Shown here: in pieces, positions 1 to 9,910 of the stretch
How positions within the stretch are numbered: the stretch's first letter is position 1
Layout of the letters: each line of letters opens with the position of its first letter
Position numbers and translations under genes: made by a program
Source: Cantharellus purpuraceus
Lineage: Eukaryota; Basidiomycota; Agaricomycetes; Cantharellales; Hydnaceae
NCBI GenBank assembly: GCA_025174535.1
Contig: JALBUN010000008.1
Span: 62,001-126,000, forward strand
Direction: 5' to 3'
DNA: 64,000 bases
Notes under the pieces: generated by a model
Told to the model about the DNA's origin: nothing
The model's database searches: none
Seen by the model: only the letters and a program-made list of their open reading frames with translations

Positions 1-1152
1 TTCAAGCTCAGATGTCTCTGATCAATAAATATTCTGTAACTTAACAACCACAGCCTCTCAGGGCACTATTTTCTGTGGAGATCATCACATGACATGTGGC
101 TATCCATGGCTGTCCAAACCAGTGCAGAGAACAGGGTGGACACCCTTCTTTTGCCTGATCAGTGCCTAGCTCAGGGATCAGATCAGCTGATGGGTGATCA
201 AATCAGGTGATTGCCTTGGAATATTCTACCCCTTTCCATAACATTCTAGCTGTTTCCTTCTATTATTAGATAGAACTTTCCAGAACCATTATTCAGCTCC
301 TGATCAGTGTTAGTGCTGTGATCAGATCCTGTGATTGGCTTGGAATATTCTACCCCTTTCTTCCACCTTCCACAACCTTCCAGTAGCTTCCATCTATTAA
401 TAGGTAGAATATTCCAGAAGCATTAGTCAGCCCCTGTAAATACAATATATAAGGAGGCCATTCTGCCTCTGAAAGAAGAAGATATCATCATATTCTACCC
501 ATCTTCTGCACACCAGTGTGACTAGAGTGACATACAGTGTCATCCTCTATCTCAGTAACTGTTGATTACCAGTTCAAGGATCTTTTACAGTTGTGTAACT
601 GTACTTGATTGCACTCGAAGTAGTGATATTCCTGCTTTGGGCGTGAGTGTAGTATCTGCCTCACGTGACTACGAATCTACAGGGTGAGATTGTCTGTCGA
701 TAGTCCTGCCATTAGTGCTCTTGTTTAAGTAACTAGTGTGTACTGCCTTTGCAGAGCATTAGAAGCTTGAACTTGTGTGAAGCAGTTGCTAGACTACTTC
801 ACACATCGCTGTTACCCGCTTCTGAGTGCCACTGGTTGGACGGTTGGATTCATCCACCTACTTCCTTTAGCCTCTAAGTGCATTCCCTCTTTTTGGAATA
901 TCTGGACCCCTAAGCGTCCGTGAACTCTAGACTCTGGAAGTCTTATTCATTTCTTGCTGCTAAGAAACGTATTACCTTTCTGCGTATAGTCTGCATTGAC
1001 CAATACAAAGGATTGTAACCAAAGTACAAACGTTAAATCGTTTCTGGAGTTGTGCTGCAGCAGGGTTTGATATTCTTCTCAGCTGTTCATTCACAGAATT
1101 GTGGTGATTTAGAGTTTGCCCTAACACCATAATTTTGCGGGTTCCAAAACAG
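1..1152 (+). repeat. LTR-like repeat A, copy 1 (window opens inside it)
   Basis: The same roughly 1.2-1.3 kb unit occurs four times: here, inverted at 5853-6863, inverted at 37512-38693 and direct at 56276-57593. Copy 3 shows the left terminus (TGTCCCAAAAC) where it interrupts a host exon; copies 1 and 4 share the right end GGGTTCCAAAACA. The unit therefore has TG...CA ends like an LTR. A TATATAAG box lies at 446-453, as expected of an LTR promoter. No gag or pol can be assigned to it here, so its superfamily is unknown. Confidence 0.6.
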
Positions 1153-1169
1153 TTGGTGGGACTCTGTGA

Positions 1170-1379
1170 ATATGTCTGAGTCTGACAGGGACGGATGTCT
1201 GTTCCTATGGTGATGCTGATGCATCAATTGGAACTGGAGGTGGATGAGTGAGATTGATTGTGACAATTGGACAGATAAATGGAGACATGATGGTTTCCAA
1301 ATGGAGTATAGATTTCATGCGCGCAGGGATCTGAGTGTATCAGATGGGGATCTGGGTGTTAATGAATATAGTCATAACA
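1170..1379 (-). repeat. LTR-B fragment, inverted
   Basis: This matches the outer 210 bp of LTR-B (compare 8088-8302 and the reverse complement of 12155-12370) and ends in GTCATAACA, the reverse complement of the LTR-B start TGTTATGAC. It would be the start of a 3' LTR of a family-B element lying on the minus strand. The inner part of the LTR is replaced by repeat A. Confidence 0.75.
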
Positions 1380-1481
1380 GCATCTCTCCATTTAAGGCCA
1401 AGCCCCTGAGGCCTCATGTCTGTGGATTGAATAGGTGAGATGGTTGGGTGCAGTCAGAGTTATACTGGGGATCTGGAGACA

Positions 1482-1489
1482 TATAAAAG
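1482..1489 (+). promoter_or_regulatory. TATA box of the family-B antisense gene, copy 1
   Basis: TATAAAAG lies just inside the LTR and 32 nt upstream of the ATG at 1521. The same box at the same place is present at 12045-12052 and 37333-37340 in the two other copies of this region, so it is a conserved part of the element. Confidence 0.6.
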
Positions 1490-1520
1490 GAGGGGCATGT
1501 CTGAGGTCTTATCCTCAACA

Positions 1521-2144
1521 ATGTTGAACCCCTTAGCAAGTATGAGTGTGGCCGAGCTTGAGCAGTTGCTCCTGGCCCAATGGAAGGAGGAAGAAGAGGA
1601 GCGGAGCGGAGATGGAAGGAAGAGGAGGAGGAACAGAGATGGAAAGAGGAGGAGGAGGAATAGAGATGGAAGGAGGAGGAGGAGGAATGGAGATGGAAGG
1701 AGGAGGAGGAGGAGGAATGGAGACGGAAGGAGGAGGAGGAGGAACGGAGACAGAAGGAGGAGGAGGAGATAGAATGGAAGCGGAAGGAGGAAGAGGCAAA
1801 GGCCGAGCGAGCATGCAGGGTCAAGGAGCTTGTGGCCACAATGGAGGTTGCAAGGCTGAAGGAAGTGGAAGAGCAGGTGCATGAGCTAGAGGCTGCCATG
1901 GAGGTAGAGGAGAAGGTGACCGGGGCAGGGGTGACTAGTCACCCAGGGAGTCTGAGTGTGCCAATACAGGCGGGGACCCCCAAGGTCACCATTATCTCGG
2001 TCACATGGAAAGGGTTGACCTGTCTGACAACTGCCCCTCCGGTAGACTCATCATTGCATCTGCAACCATGGCTGTTATTTGCAGTGGGTGCAGCTGAAGA
2101 GGATAATGCAGTGGAGGCAGAGAGGGCAGAAGCAGAGACAGATC
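1521..2144 (+). pseudogene. Family-B antisense gene, copy 1: Leu zipper-like start and Glu-rich repeats, truncated
   Basis: The protein starts MLNPLASMSVAELEQLLLAQ, almost the same as the copies at 12013 (minus) and near 37300 (minus). It then enters a purine tract of GGA-type repeats (1590-1770) whose ancestral frame encodes tandem W-K-E-E-E-E units. A repeated GCGGA near 1602-1611 and other indels throw the frame into Arg/Gly-rich nonsense. Around 1832 the frame resumes as a coiled coil (MATMEVARLKEVEEQVHELE). At 2144 the gene is cut by the 5' LTR of G1, so the cysteine cluster of the fuller copy is missing. Function unknown. Confidence 0.55.
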
Positions 2145-2506
2145 TGTCAGGGTTCAAATAAGTCATATTCTATTTTTAGTATTTTCTCTTGACACCCCTA
2201 TCAGCGCAGCCTGTCAGGGTGCATCTCCCCTATTTCATTGCCCCTATCACTTCCCCTATCCTTCCTCCCCTATCTTGGTTCTCCTATCCGTCCCCATCAT
2301 TTAGTATAAAGACTCGCCTTGGTGCAGTGTGATCCCCTCAGCTTGATCTCTGAGGATATCCGCTGTACCAGGTAAGTCCCATGTATTTATCAGAAACAGC
2401 TGTATAGACTGAGGATATCCGCTGTACCAGCTGGTATTATTTCTTATCAGCTCTCACTTATTGAGTATCTTGTTGTTGTGGCCTCGTCATCAGCGTTGCC
2501 CTCACA
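2145..2506 (+). repeat. G1 5' LTR
   Basis: 362 bp, TGTCAGG...CTCACA, aligned over its whole length with the 3' LTR at 5481-5852. The 3' copy has a short indel (CCTATTATTCC against CCT). Several differences between the two fall at former CpG sites, for example TCGTC here against TCATC there. Confidence 0.9.
2305..2349 (+). promoter_or_regulatory. G1 LTR promoter: TATA box and predicted start of R
   Basis: TATAAA at 2305-2310 is followed 30 nt later by AGCTTGATCT (2340-2349). That 10-mer is exactly complementary to the primer-site candidate at 2509-2518, which would make it the 5' end of a self-priming transcript. The same box and 10-mer occur in the 3' LTR. Confidence 0.55.
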
Positions 2507-2508
2507 GA

Positions 2509-2518
2509 AGATCAAGCT
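2509..2518 (+). other. G1 primer-binding site, self-priming type
   Basis: AGATCAAGCT begins 2 nt after the 5' LTR end and is the exact reverse complement of 2340-2349, the predicted transcript start. This is the arrangement known for Tf1/sushi chromoviruses, where the RNA 5' end folds back and primes reverse transcription instead of a tRNA. No tRNA 3'-end match was recognised here. Confidence 0.55.
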
Positions 2519-2524
2519 CATAAG

Positions 2525-3702
2525 ATGAACACTTTCCCTATTAACTACTTCACCGATACCATGACCGATCAGCTCCCTGAAGCCTATTGGGACACTCTAG
2601 GTGAAAGTGGTGGCTTTCTGCGAGCGTTGTTCAACACCCAGGCACAGCAGCTCCAGCAGCTGCAACTCCAGAACCAGCACCTCCAAAGCCAGTTCACCAA
2701 TGTCCAGAACAACCTAGCAGATGCTGCCACTGCTGCCACCATCACTGCAGCACAGACCATCTCTCAGACCACCTCATTTCCCACACCTTCTCCTACATCG
2801 TCATCCGTTTGCCCAATAAGGGCAGCTGAACCAGCCAAATTCAATGGAGATTGTGCAGAGACGGAAGGTTTCATTCGCTCTATCAGGCTTGCCATTGCAG
2901 TCCAGCCTACATCTTTCCCAGATGAGCGGACCAAGATCCTCTATGCCCTCTCTTTTATGACAGGAGGTTCTGCTGAAGTATGGGCGCACAATGAGACACA
3001 GGCAGTCATTGACAGGACCTCACCGTCTCCACCTTGGAGGAATTCATTAAGCAGGTGGAGAATGCTTTTGGGGACCCTGACCACTCTCAAACAGCACGAA
3101 CAAAGTTACATGATCTTAGGATGACACCTGGCATGTCAGCGGATGAATACACAGCACAGTTTGAGATACTAGCAGGAAGGACTGGGTTTAATGATGCAGC
3201 ACTGGAAGATGCCTATGCCCGAGGGCTCCCTGCAATGATTCTTGACAAGATCCATGCACAGCCATCCCTCCCGTCCGATCTCAAGGCATGAAAGGAAGCG
3301 GCCTGTCAAATTGACCGCAACCACCGTCGTCTTCTAGAAGTGAGACATGCTCAGACTTCCCTCACTCCTGCCCGCTCTACCCCATCCCGCCCTCACAGCA
3401 CTCCGGTCATCTCTGTACCAACTACCTTGGCAACCTCTAATGGTGCTGCACCTATGGATATTGACTCCAACCGCCATCGCATTGAGACTTGGACGTGCTA
3501 TAACTGTGGAAAGCATGGCCATATATCCTCAGCATGCCCTGAACCACGCAAGGAATGTATCCGAGCTGATCTCACACAAACAGCAATTGCAGGCATGATA
3601 TCAGAGTCAGTAGCAGCTGCACTGAAGGCCAAGGAAGAAGCGCAGAAGGCAGTAATTCCAAAGCAAGAGGAGAAGCAGGATTTTCAGGCCAGTCAGCAGT
3701 GA
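2525..3702 (+). pseudogene. gag: G1 gag (capsid and zinc knuckle), frameshifted and stopped
   Basis: Starts at ATG 2525, 18 nt after the LTR. An N-terminal Gln-rich stretch is followed by a capsid-like region (AKFNGD..., FMTGGSAEVWA, then FIKQVENAFGDP) typical of Ty3/gypsy Gag. A CCHC knuckle, CYNCGKHGHISSAC (near 3498-3540), lies close to the C-terminus. A frameshift near 3010-3030 separates the two halves, and an in-frame TGA at 3289-3291 interrupts the second half. The copy cannot make full-length Gag. Confidence 0.85.
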
Positions 3703-3759
3703 GGAGCATGCCCTGCCTGACAAACCGGTTTTCAGTTCTTGAATCATGTACTGTAGGGC

Positions 3760-4883
3760 TCACAAGTGATATTTTACACGCACACTCCCTTGTCCATCAG
3801 ACTGAAACCAAAACAGCCATGCCTGAACACCACGGCCTTCCTGAGGAGATCATCAGTGACCATGGCACCCAGTTTGTCTCTCAATTTATGCATGAGCTCA
3901 ATAAGCTTTTGGGGATCAAGGTTGCAGCATCCACAGCATATCATCCACAAACCGATGGTCAGACAGAAAGGGTCAATCAAGAAATTGAACAATACTTGAG
4001 GCTTTTCATCAATCAGCGCCAGGATGACTGGATTGAGTGGGTTCCTCTTGCTGAATTCACATACAACAACCGCATCTACTCCTCCATGCAATCAACCCCC
4101 TTCATGCTTGATACAGGCCAACACCCAAGGCTTGGGCTAGAGCCAATCCAAGAGACACAACTTGAAGCACTGGAAGAATTCACTAAGCATATGGAGATGG
4201 CCACCACTGAGGCTTGCTCTGCCCTGGAAAAGGCAGCAGATGATATGGCACGATTCTATGATGCCCATCAGCAAGCAGCCCCAGTATACAAGCTTGGTGA
4301 CAAGGTCTGGCTCAACGCACAAAATATCACCACCACCCGTCCAACCAAGAAACTTGATCACAAATGGTTAGGACCATATGTGATTAATAAGGTGGTCTTG
4401 CGAAATGCCTATGGCCTACAACTTCCCCCAATCTTTGGCTGCACTCATCCAGTGTTCTCTGTTGTCTTACTCCATCCTTATGAAAAGGATCCCATCCCTG
4501 AATGCCAGTCATCTCCTCCACCACCTCCAGTCATTCGAGATGGAGTACAGGAATATGAAGTTGAGAAGATCCTTGACAGCAGAGTTTTCTGAGGAAGACT
4601 GGAATACCTGGTGTGTTGGAAGGGCTATGGAGCTGCTGACGACCTCTGGATCCCAGCTAAGGATGCCAGTGGGGCTAGAAGGTGCATTGCAGACTTCCAT
4701 CGGGAGAATCCTGAAGCCCCAAGGCATATTTCGGCAGCCACCTATGCGGCTCTTCCCTTCAGATGCTTTGAGAACTTCACAGAACCTCCCAAACAGGTCC
4801 TCTTTGATTGGACAGCTGGCAGGAACCCAACATGTGTTATTGGACACATTTCAGAGCCGCAGAATAGGCACAGTGAAGCTTAG
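3760..4883 (+). pseudogene. pol: G1 integrase C-terminal two-thirds with chromodomain
   Basis: The second catalytic Asp (ISDHGTQF) and the Glu (DGQTERVNQEI) of the DDE core are present, followed by the GPY-type region (KWLGPYVINKVV) and a chromodomain (YEVEKILDSRVF ... LVCWKGYGAADDLW ... FHRENP). The zinc-binding N-terminus and first catalytic Asp are lost in the gag-integrase deletion. An in-frame TGA at 4590-4592 lies inside the chromodomain. The chromodomain places the element in the chromoviruses, whose integrases target modified histones. Confidence 0.9.
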
Positions 4884-4922
4884 CGCTCACCAAATTCATC
4901 CATGCCAAAATTCCACTAACTG

Positions 4923-4930
4923 TATATAAG
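4923..4930 (+). promoter_or_regulatory. TATA box ahead of the G1 third ORF
   Basis: TATATAAG about 60 nt upstream of the ATG at 4990, after the integrase frame has ended at 4883. Its position suggests the third ORF may be transcribed on its own. No second copy is available in the window for comparison. Confidence 0.4.
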
Positions 4931-4989
4931 CCAGTGAATCCACTTCCCCTTCCTCAGTAAAACCATCGTTGTTCACTACCCAACCCACC

Positions 4990-5427
4990 ATGCCTTACCA
5001 GTCTGAATCCACCCCTCTACGCTCACTCCATTCCTACCCATCAATCACTTGGTCAGTTGACTCAAGGGATACTGCATGTGCTGTAGAGGATTATAACCTC
5101 CTATCTCCACCTCCACAAGTTCATTTCCCCTTCTGGCATCGTAATCCATCAAGACGCCAGACATACTACATCGGGGACCCTCTATTCATCGGCAACTATG
5201 ACATACCATACGCCTTCCAAGGGCTCACTGGTAAAGTCACCTATGAGGGAGGGGAGATGATACTTGGAGCAGTTTTCAGCATGGACGATCCCATATCCCC
5301 CAGAGAGTTCACCATCCCACTTTACCCCAAGGCAGAGAAGAGTCACCATCAACACTTGTCATGGGCTCTACTTTGGCAGAGAGTGAGAAGGGACCTTGCA
5401 GAGTGCTTCAGGGTGTGTCTCTCTTGA
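4990..5427 (+). CDS. G1 third ORF, unknown protein of 145 aa
   Basis: The only long frame between integrase and the 3' LTR, in sense orientation, starting at ATG 4990 in a good context (CCCACCATGCC) and ending at 5427. It is open over 145 codons, unlike gag and pol of the same copy. The protein has a Ser/Pro/Tyr-rich N-terminus and a region around YYIGDPLFIGNYDIPYAF and GLTGKVTYEGGEM; no signal peptide or membrane segment is obvious. I do not recognise a family. It could be an accessory protein or captured host sequence. Confidence 0.5.
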   Translation: MPYQSESTPLRSLHSYPSITWSVDSRDTACAVEDYNLLSPPPQVHFPFWHRNPSRRQTYYIGDPLFIGNYDIPYAFQGLTGKVTYEGGEMILGAVFSMDDPISPREFTIPLYPKAEKSHHQHLSWALLWQRVRRDLAECFRVCLS

Positions 5428-5468
5428 GATGGACAGGATGATAGTGCATATTGAGACGACATGCATTA

Positions 5469-5852
5469 AGAGGGAGGTGATGTCAGGGTTCAAATGAGTC
5501 ATATTCTATTTTTAGTATCTTCTCTTGACACCCCTATCAGCACAGCCTGTCAGGGTGCGTCTCCCCTATTTCATTGCCCCTATCACTTCCCCTATCCTTC
5601 CTCCCTATTATTCCCCTATCTTGGTTCTCCTATCTGTCTCCATCATTTAGTATAAAGACTCACCTTGGTGCAGTGTGATCCCCTCAGCTTGATCTCTGAG
5701 GATATCCGCTGTACCAGGTAAGTCCCATGTATTTATCAGAAACAGCTGTATAGACTGAGGATATCCACTGTACCAGCTGGCATTATCTCTTATCAGCTCT
5801 CACTTATCAAGTATCTTGTTGTTGTGGCCTCATCATCAGCGTCACCCTCACA
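5469..5852 (+). repeat. G1 polypurine tract and 3' LTR
   Basis: AGAGGGAGGTGA (5469-5480) is the plus-strand primer tract directly in front of the 372-bp LTR (5481-5852). The LTR carries TATAAAG near 5650 and the same AGCTTGATCT start as the 5' copy. Confidence 0.88.
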
Positions 5853-6863
5853 TCAATGCAGACTATATGCAGAAAAGTAATACGCTTCTTAGCAGCAAGA
5901 AATGAATAAGACTTCCAGAGTCTAGAGTTCATGGACATAGGGGTCCAGATAGACGCTTGTTCAGAAATACAACAAATACATATATACAATCTATTTTCCT
6001 CAAATTTTACACAATACACTTCAATTCAAACTTATTTTCATATTTCAACATGACTCTCAAATTTTGCACAATATACTAGATTAAAAGATATTTTGATATT
6101 TTGGCATGATTCTCAAAAATAATTCTTTTTTTCCCTATTTAGTGGTGACAACTCTCTTGAAGGAACATCCAAATATCATTGATTCTTTCTTATACAATAC
6201 TTGTAACATAATTTGAACTATCTTTAATCCCCACCTGGTATTTGTATATCTAAATGACCTATATAATACCAATTATATTAATACATACATTCCTATTATA
6301 TTCATATAAACAGTTATGTTCATCTCAACCAAATATCTTATCTTTTAAAGTTTATTAAAATATAGAATATATGTTTATATTTATGAAAATTTCACACATC
6401 CAAAATCTTTTAAGATATCCAAATTGTAACTCCCTGGCTTTATGTATCATTGAAATTCTGATGTATATCTCATATACATCAGAATATTGTATACTGACAT
6501 GATTTGAACAAGTGTCATATTCCAAAAAGAGGGGAATGCACTTAGAGGCTAAAGGAAGTAGGTGGATGAATCCAACTGTCCAACCAGTGGCACTCTGAAG
6601 TGGGTAACAGCAATGTGTGAAGTAGTCTAGAAACTGCTTCACATGAGTTCAAGCTTCTAATGCTCTGCAAAGGCAGTACACACTAGTAACTTAAACAAGA
6701 GCACTAATGGCAGGACTATCGGCAGACAATCTCACCCTGTAGATTTGTAGTCATGTGAGGCAGATACTACACTCATGCCCAAAGCAGGAATATCACTACT
6801 TCGAGTGCAATCAAGTACAGTTACACAACTGTAAAAGATCCTTGAACTGGTAATCAACAGTTA
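5853..6863 (-). repeat. Repeat A, copy 2 (partial, inverted), split by a MITE
   Basis: Reverse complement of roughly positions 560-1000 of copy 1. It is abutted on the left by the G1 3' LTR and on the right by the reverse transcriptase of a family-B gypsy, so both ends are truncated. The MITE at 5952-6517 interrupts it at a TA within CCAGATATTCC, as shown by the uninterrupted copies. Confidence 0.8.
5952..6517. mobile_element. MITE-1, copy 1 (566 bp, TA target duplication)
   Basis: Flanked by TA at 5950-5951 and 6518-6519, with terminal inverted repeats GACGCTTGTTCAGAA / TGACACTTGTTCAAA (the right end has one extra base). It is AT-rich and non-coding. A perfect 14-bp inverted repeat with a 3-nt loop lies near 6454-6484 (ATTCTGATGTATAT and its complement). 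The second copy, in opposite orientation, is 53996-54561 and is also 566 bp. Features fit a non-autonomous Tc1/mariner-type element. Confidence 0.85.
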
Positions 6864-8640
6864 GATTCGCATTTGTCAGTGCAGGCAAAGAGGCCATGTT
6901 TTCAGAGACATTGGAGTACTTCTCAGACATGTGTCCAATGTTCATCTTCATTATCCAAATATACCAAAATGTTGTCTAAGTAAACAAGGACAGTAACATC
7001 AAGGAGGTTGGTGAAGGTATCATTCATGAACCACTGGAAGGTGGCCAGAGCATTGGTTAGTCCAAAGGGCATGACACACCATTCAAAAGATTCATATCGA
7101 GTGTGGAAAGTCATTTTCCACTCATCACCTTGAATGTGGACTAGATGGTAGGCATGTCAGAGATCTATTTTGGAATAGATCTTAGCCTTTCATGGGCTCT
7201 CGAGTAGGTCTGCGGTGTGGGGTATTGGGTATTGGTCTTTCTTAGTGATCTTGAGTCCACAGAAGTTGACGCATAAACGGAGTGATCCGTCCTTTTTGCG
7301 GACAAATAGGACCGGAGCTCCATGGGGGGATAAGAATGGGCAGATGAAGCCCATGGCCAAGTTCTTGTCTATGAATATCTGGAGAGCCAGTAGCTCTTTT
7401 TGGGATAGCGAGTAGATAGGGCCAAGCGGAGGGGTGGAGTTGTCATCCAACTCAATCTTGAGATCGTATGGTCAGTGTTCTACTAGGGAGTCAGCTTTAG
7501 ACTTGCTGAACACATCAGTGAACTTGTGATACTCCTTAGGAGCCATAGATAGGTCCAGTGGAGTTGATCGAGTAGAATGGGTGGTGAGGAGCATTGGATT
7601 GGAGAGGTGAACCTGGAATGTTTGTGAGCCATCCAATTTGCTTAGTCTGGCAAAGACCATAGCATCCACCATCAATATAGACAGAGGGGGAGATAGAGTA
7701 TCTATCAGAGCAGAGTCAGTGGAGGCAGAAGATAATTTCACACCTAAAGTTGCTGGTGACATCTGTTATGCACTAGGTCCAATTGGGGGTCAGAGATTGG
7801 GTCGGAAGTTGGGTTGGAGGTTGGGTTGGAGTTGGAGAGGGAGTCAGGGTACATCATGGGGGTTGGAATGGACTTGGCTTCAGCTTATGTGCTGCACCCT
7901 CACTAATACTGGTGTCTGAGATTTTGGAGACGGAGTACGACTTAGAGAATTAGGATCAGACTTAGGAACTAGGCGTGATTCAATATTCAAACTGGGGAAT
8001 GAGGTCCCCAGTTGGGCAACTTAAATACATATTTGAAATCTAATAATAATTACTCCGGTGATGGGTCTCCAAGGCTGACAGCCTTACATGAGTATGTCTG
8101 AGTCCAACGGGGATGGATGTCCAGGTTCCTATGGTGATGCTGATGCATCAATCGGAACCAGAGACAGATGGGTGAGATTTGGCAGTGACAATCGGACAGA
8201 TAAATGGAGACATGACAGTTCCCAAATGGAGTATAGATTTCATATGCATGGGGATCTGAGTGGATCAGACGGGGATCTGGGTGTTAATGAATAGTCATAA
8301 CAACATCAGGGATGACACAGCCTGCACTGGAGAATGGAATGTGATATGGCCCAATGCCCAGTCAATCAACAGATTGTAGCAGGTGGGCCAATTATGTCTG
8401 AGAACCACAGAACAGCTGGAGCCAAGTGGAGTAACATAGAATGTAAGGTTCTGGATTTCTCCAACAGAAAAACAGATAGACAGATCTATAGCTTGTGAAA
8501 TAACAGCATTAGTAGTGCCATCAAATAATTGGAGCAATATTGGAGTTATGGTGTATGTATGGAGTTTATGTGAATTGGAAAAAGAGGAATCAAGGAAACA
8601 GTGAGTAGAACCGGAGTCAATTAATGCTTGGATAGCGGTA
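6864..8640 (-). pseudogene. pol: Family-B gypsy protease and reverse transcriptase, minus strand, broken
   Basis: Reading leftward: an aspartic protease ([12 protein letters not shown] near 8600, then [15 protein letters not shown]), the linker (PKEYHKFTDVFSKSKADSL), and reverse transcriptase ([47 protein letters not shown]). The catalytic YLDD reads YLDN, which would inactivate it. The frame changes several times and the rest of RT, RNase H and integrase are missing at 6864, where repeat A begins. A solo LTR-B (7764-8302) sits between protease and RT. Confidence 0.85.
7764..8302 (-). repeat. Solo LTR-B with intact 5-bp target duplication
   Basis: 539 bp, TGTTATGCAC...GTCATAACA, flanked by ACATC at 7759-7763 and at 8303-8307. 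Removing it joins the protease and RT parts of the family-B pol. It is oriented like the host element (minus). A TATTTAA box is readable on the minus strand near 8025. A small frame at 8088-8294 is only LTR sequence. Confidence 0.93.
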
Positions 8641-8779
8641 TTGGGAATGGAGTCGGAGTAGATGAGGAGGGTGGGGGAGTCAGAGTGGAAAAGAGTGGAT
8701 ACATTCAGGCAGACCTTGTTTGTCGTACGGGGAGTACCAATGCAGCCCTCAGCCCATATGGAGGCTAGAGGACTGCTTA

Positions 8780-9860
8780 TTATTTTTTTGGGTCTGTCGC
8801 TTTTGTGTCAGACTTGTCCATCATGGCATTGGTGGCACAGCCCTTTGCCTTTGCTGCCAATGAGGTTGCCTTGTTGCAATCCTTGGCTTGGTGGCCAGGT
8901 TTTCTGCAGAACAGACAGAGGTTGTTGTCCATGTGGTGCTGGCATTCCTGCTGGGTAAGTTTGCCATCCTTCCTAAGCTTGGTGGAGAGGTCTGGAGTGC
9001 TCTTGCAAGCTGTGCTGGAGTTGTTCTGACTGGAACCAGAAGTGGCAGAGTTACCAGTGTTTGACTTCTGGGCGGAGTTGGTAGTAGTCTTCTTATCGGA
9101 CCCCTTGTTGGACTTTGGGGTCTTGTCTGATGATTTGTCCAATTTGTTGTCAGCCAAATTTTTGTGGGAGACCTCAGATTGACATTCCCAATAACAGGCG
9201 TCGATGGATTGGGTGAGCTTGCAAAGGTTAACCAAAGTATCCGGCTTACCAACATGTGATATCTCATCCTTGATGCAGGATGGAAGGCCAATGTAAAATT
9301 GGCATCAGAGTGTAGCATCACCCCATTGGACTTTCAGAGCTAGCTGCTGGAAACACAATGTATTTTGCGATCTTGTGATTTTCCTTCATCTGAAGTCAAT
9401 CAAGTTCATTCTTGGCGTTGGCCTCAGGGTTGTAAGGACTGAAATTGGTCTGAAGTTCAGAGATGAAGTCAGAGTAGTCTTCTGACCATATTGGGTCATT
9501 GGAGTTGTCCATGAGCGCTGGCTCGAAGTAGTCCAGTGCGGTGCCCTTGAGATAGGACATGGCAAAGGTGACCTTCATCTGATTGGATGTGGATGCACCG
9601 GGGCGGTCATGGAAATTCAACCGGCATTGCACCAAGAATGGTTGGAACTTGTGCGGATCAGAGCCATTGAATGGGTTGGGTTCCTGGACCTTGGTCCAGG
9701 ACTTAGGAGCTTGTGGGGTACAGATGCTGCTGGTGAGCAGGGAGATGGCTTGCGCCGTGGAGTATCATCCTCTTCATTGACAGCCTCTATGTGGTCTGTT
9801 GGTTCTTCAATGACCTCGGGGATGGTGTCGATGCTAGGAGCAGGCACCTTGACGGTTCAT
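8780..9860 (-). pseudogene. gag: Family-B gypsy gag, minus strand, frameshifted
   Basis: Capsid-type sequence (KVTFAMSYLKGTALDYFEPA, then DFISELQTNFSPYNPEANA) is followed by a basic/Ser-rich stretch and a CCHC knuckle, CLFCRKPGHQAKDC (near 8880-8925). The N-terminal part (IDTIPEVIEEPTD...) and the capsid part are in different frames, so the copy is dead. It lies directly downstream of the LTR-B U5 fragment and primer site at 9911-10094. Confidence 0.85.
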
Positions 9861-9910
9861 GTGCATTCAGAATTGGTGGTGGATTGTGGCATTGGTAGGA
9901 GCAAGTACGG

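Larger units (their letters stand above)
2145..5852 (+). mobile_element. G1: Ty3/gypsy chromovirus, internally deleted, with both LTRs
   Basis: Two LTRs (2145-2506 and 5481-5852) starting TGTCAGGGTTCAAAT and ending CCTCACA flank a gag gene, the C-terminal part of integrase with a chromodomain, and a small third ORF. Protease, reverse transcriptase, RNase H and the integrase N-terminus are deleted between about 3702 and 3825. The 3' LTR is preceded by a polypurine tract (AGAGGGAGGTGA). No target-site duplication is seen: the left flank is the family-B antisense gene and the right flank is repeat A. Confidence 0.9.

Noticed and set aside
1414..1899. Long minus-strand Ser/Leu-rich frames opposite the purine tract
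   Set aside because: They are the complement of GGA repeats (Ser, Leu, Pro runs) and shift with every indel; the conserved start and TATA box lie on the other strand.
2145..5852. Env-like function for the G1 third ORF
   Set aside because: No signal peptide, membrane anchor or cysteine pattern of an envelope protein is visible; only position suggests it.
6355..6642. 95-codon minus frame across MITE-1 and repeat A
   Set aside because: It spans the boundary of two mobile sequences and has no conserved counterpart in the second MITE copy.
8088..8294. 68-codon frame MSMSESNGDGCPGSYGDADA, seen again at 12371 (minus)
   Set aside because: It lies wholly within LTR-B and recurs because the LTR recurs; the copies differ in length and stops, so it is not treated as a gene.
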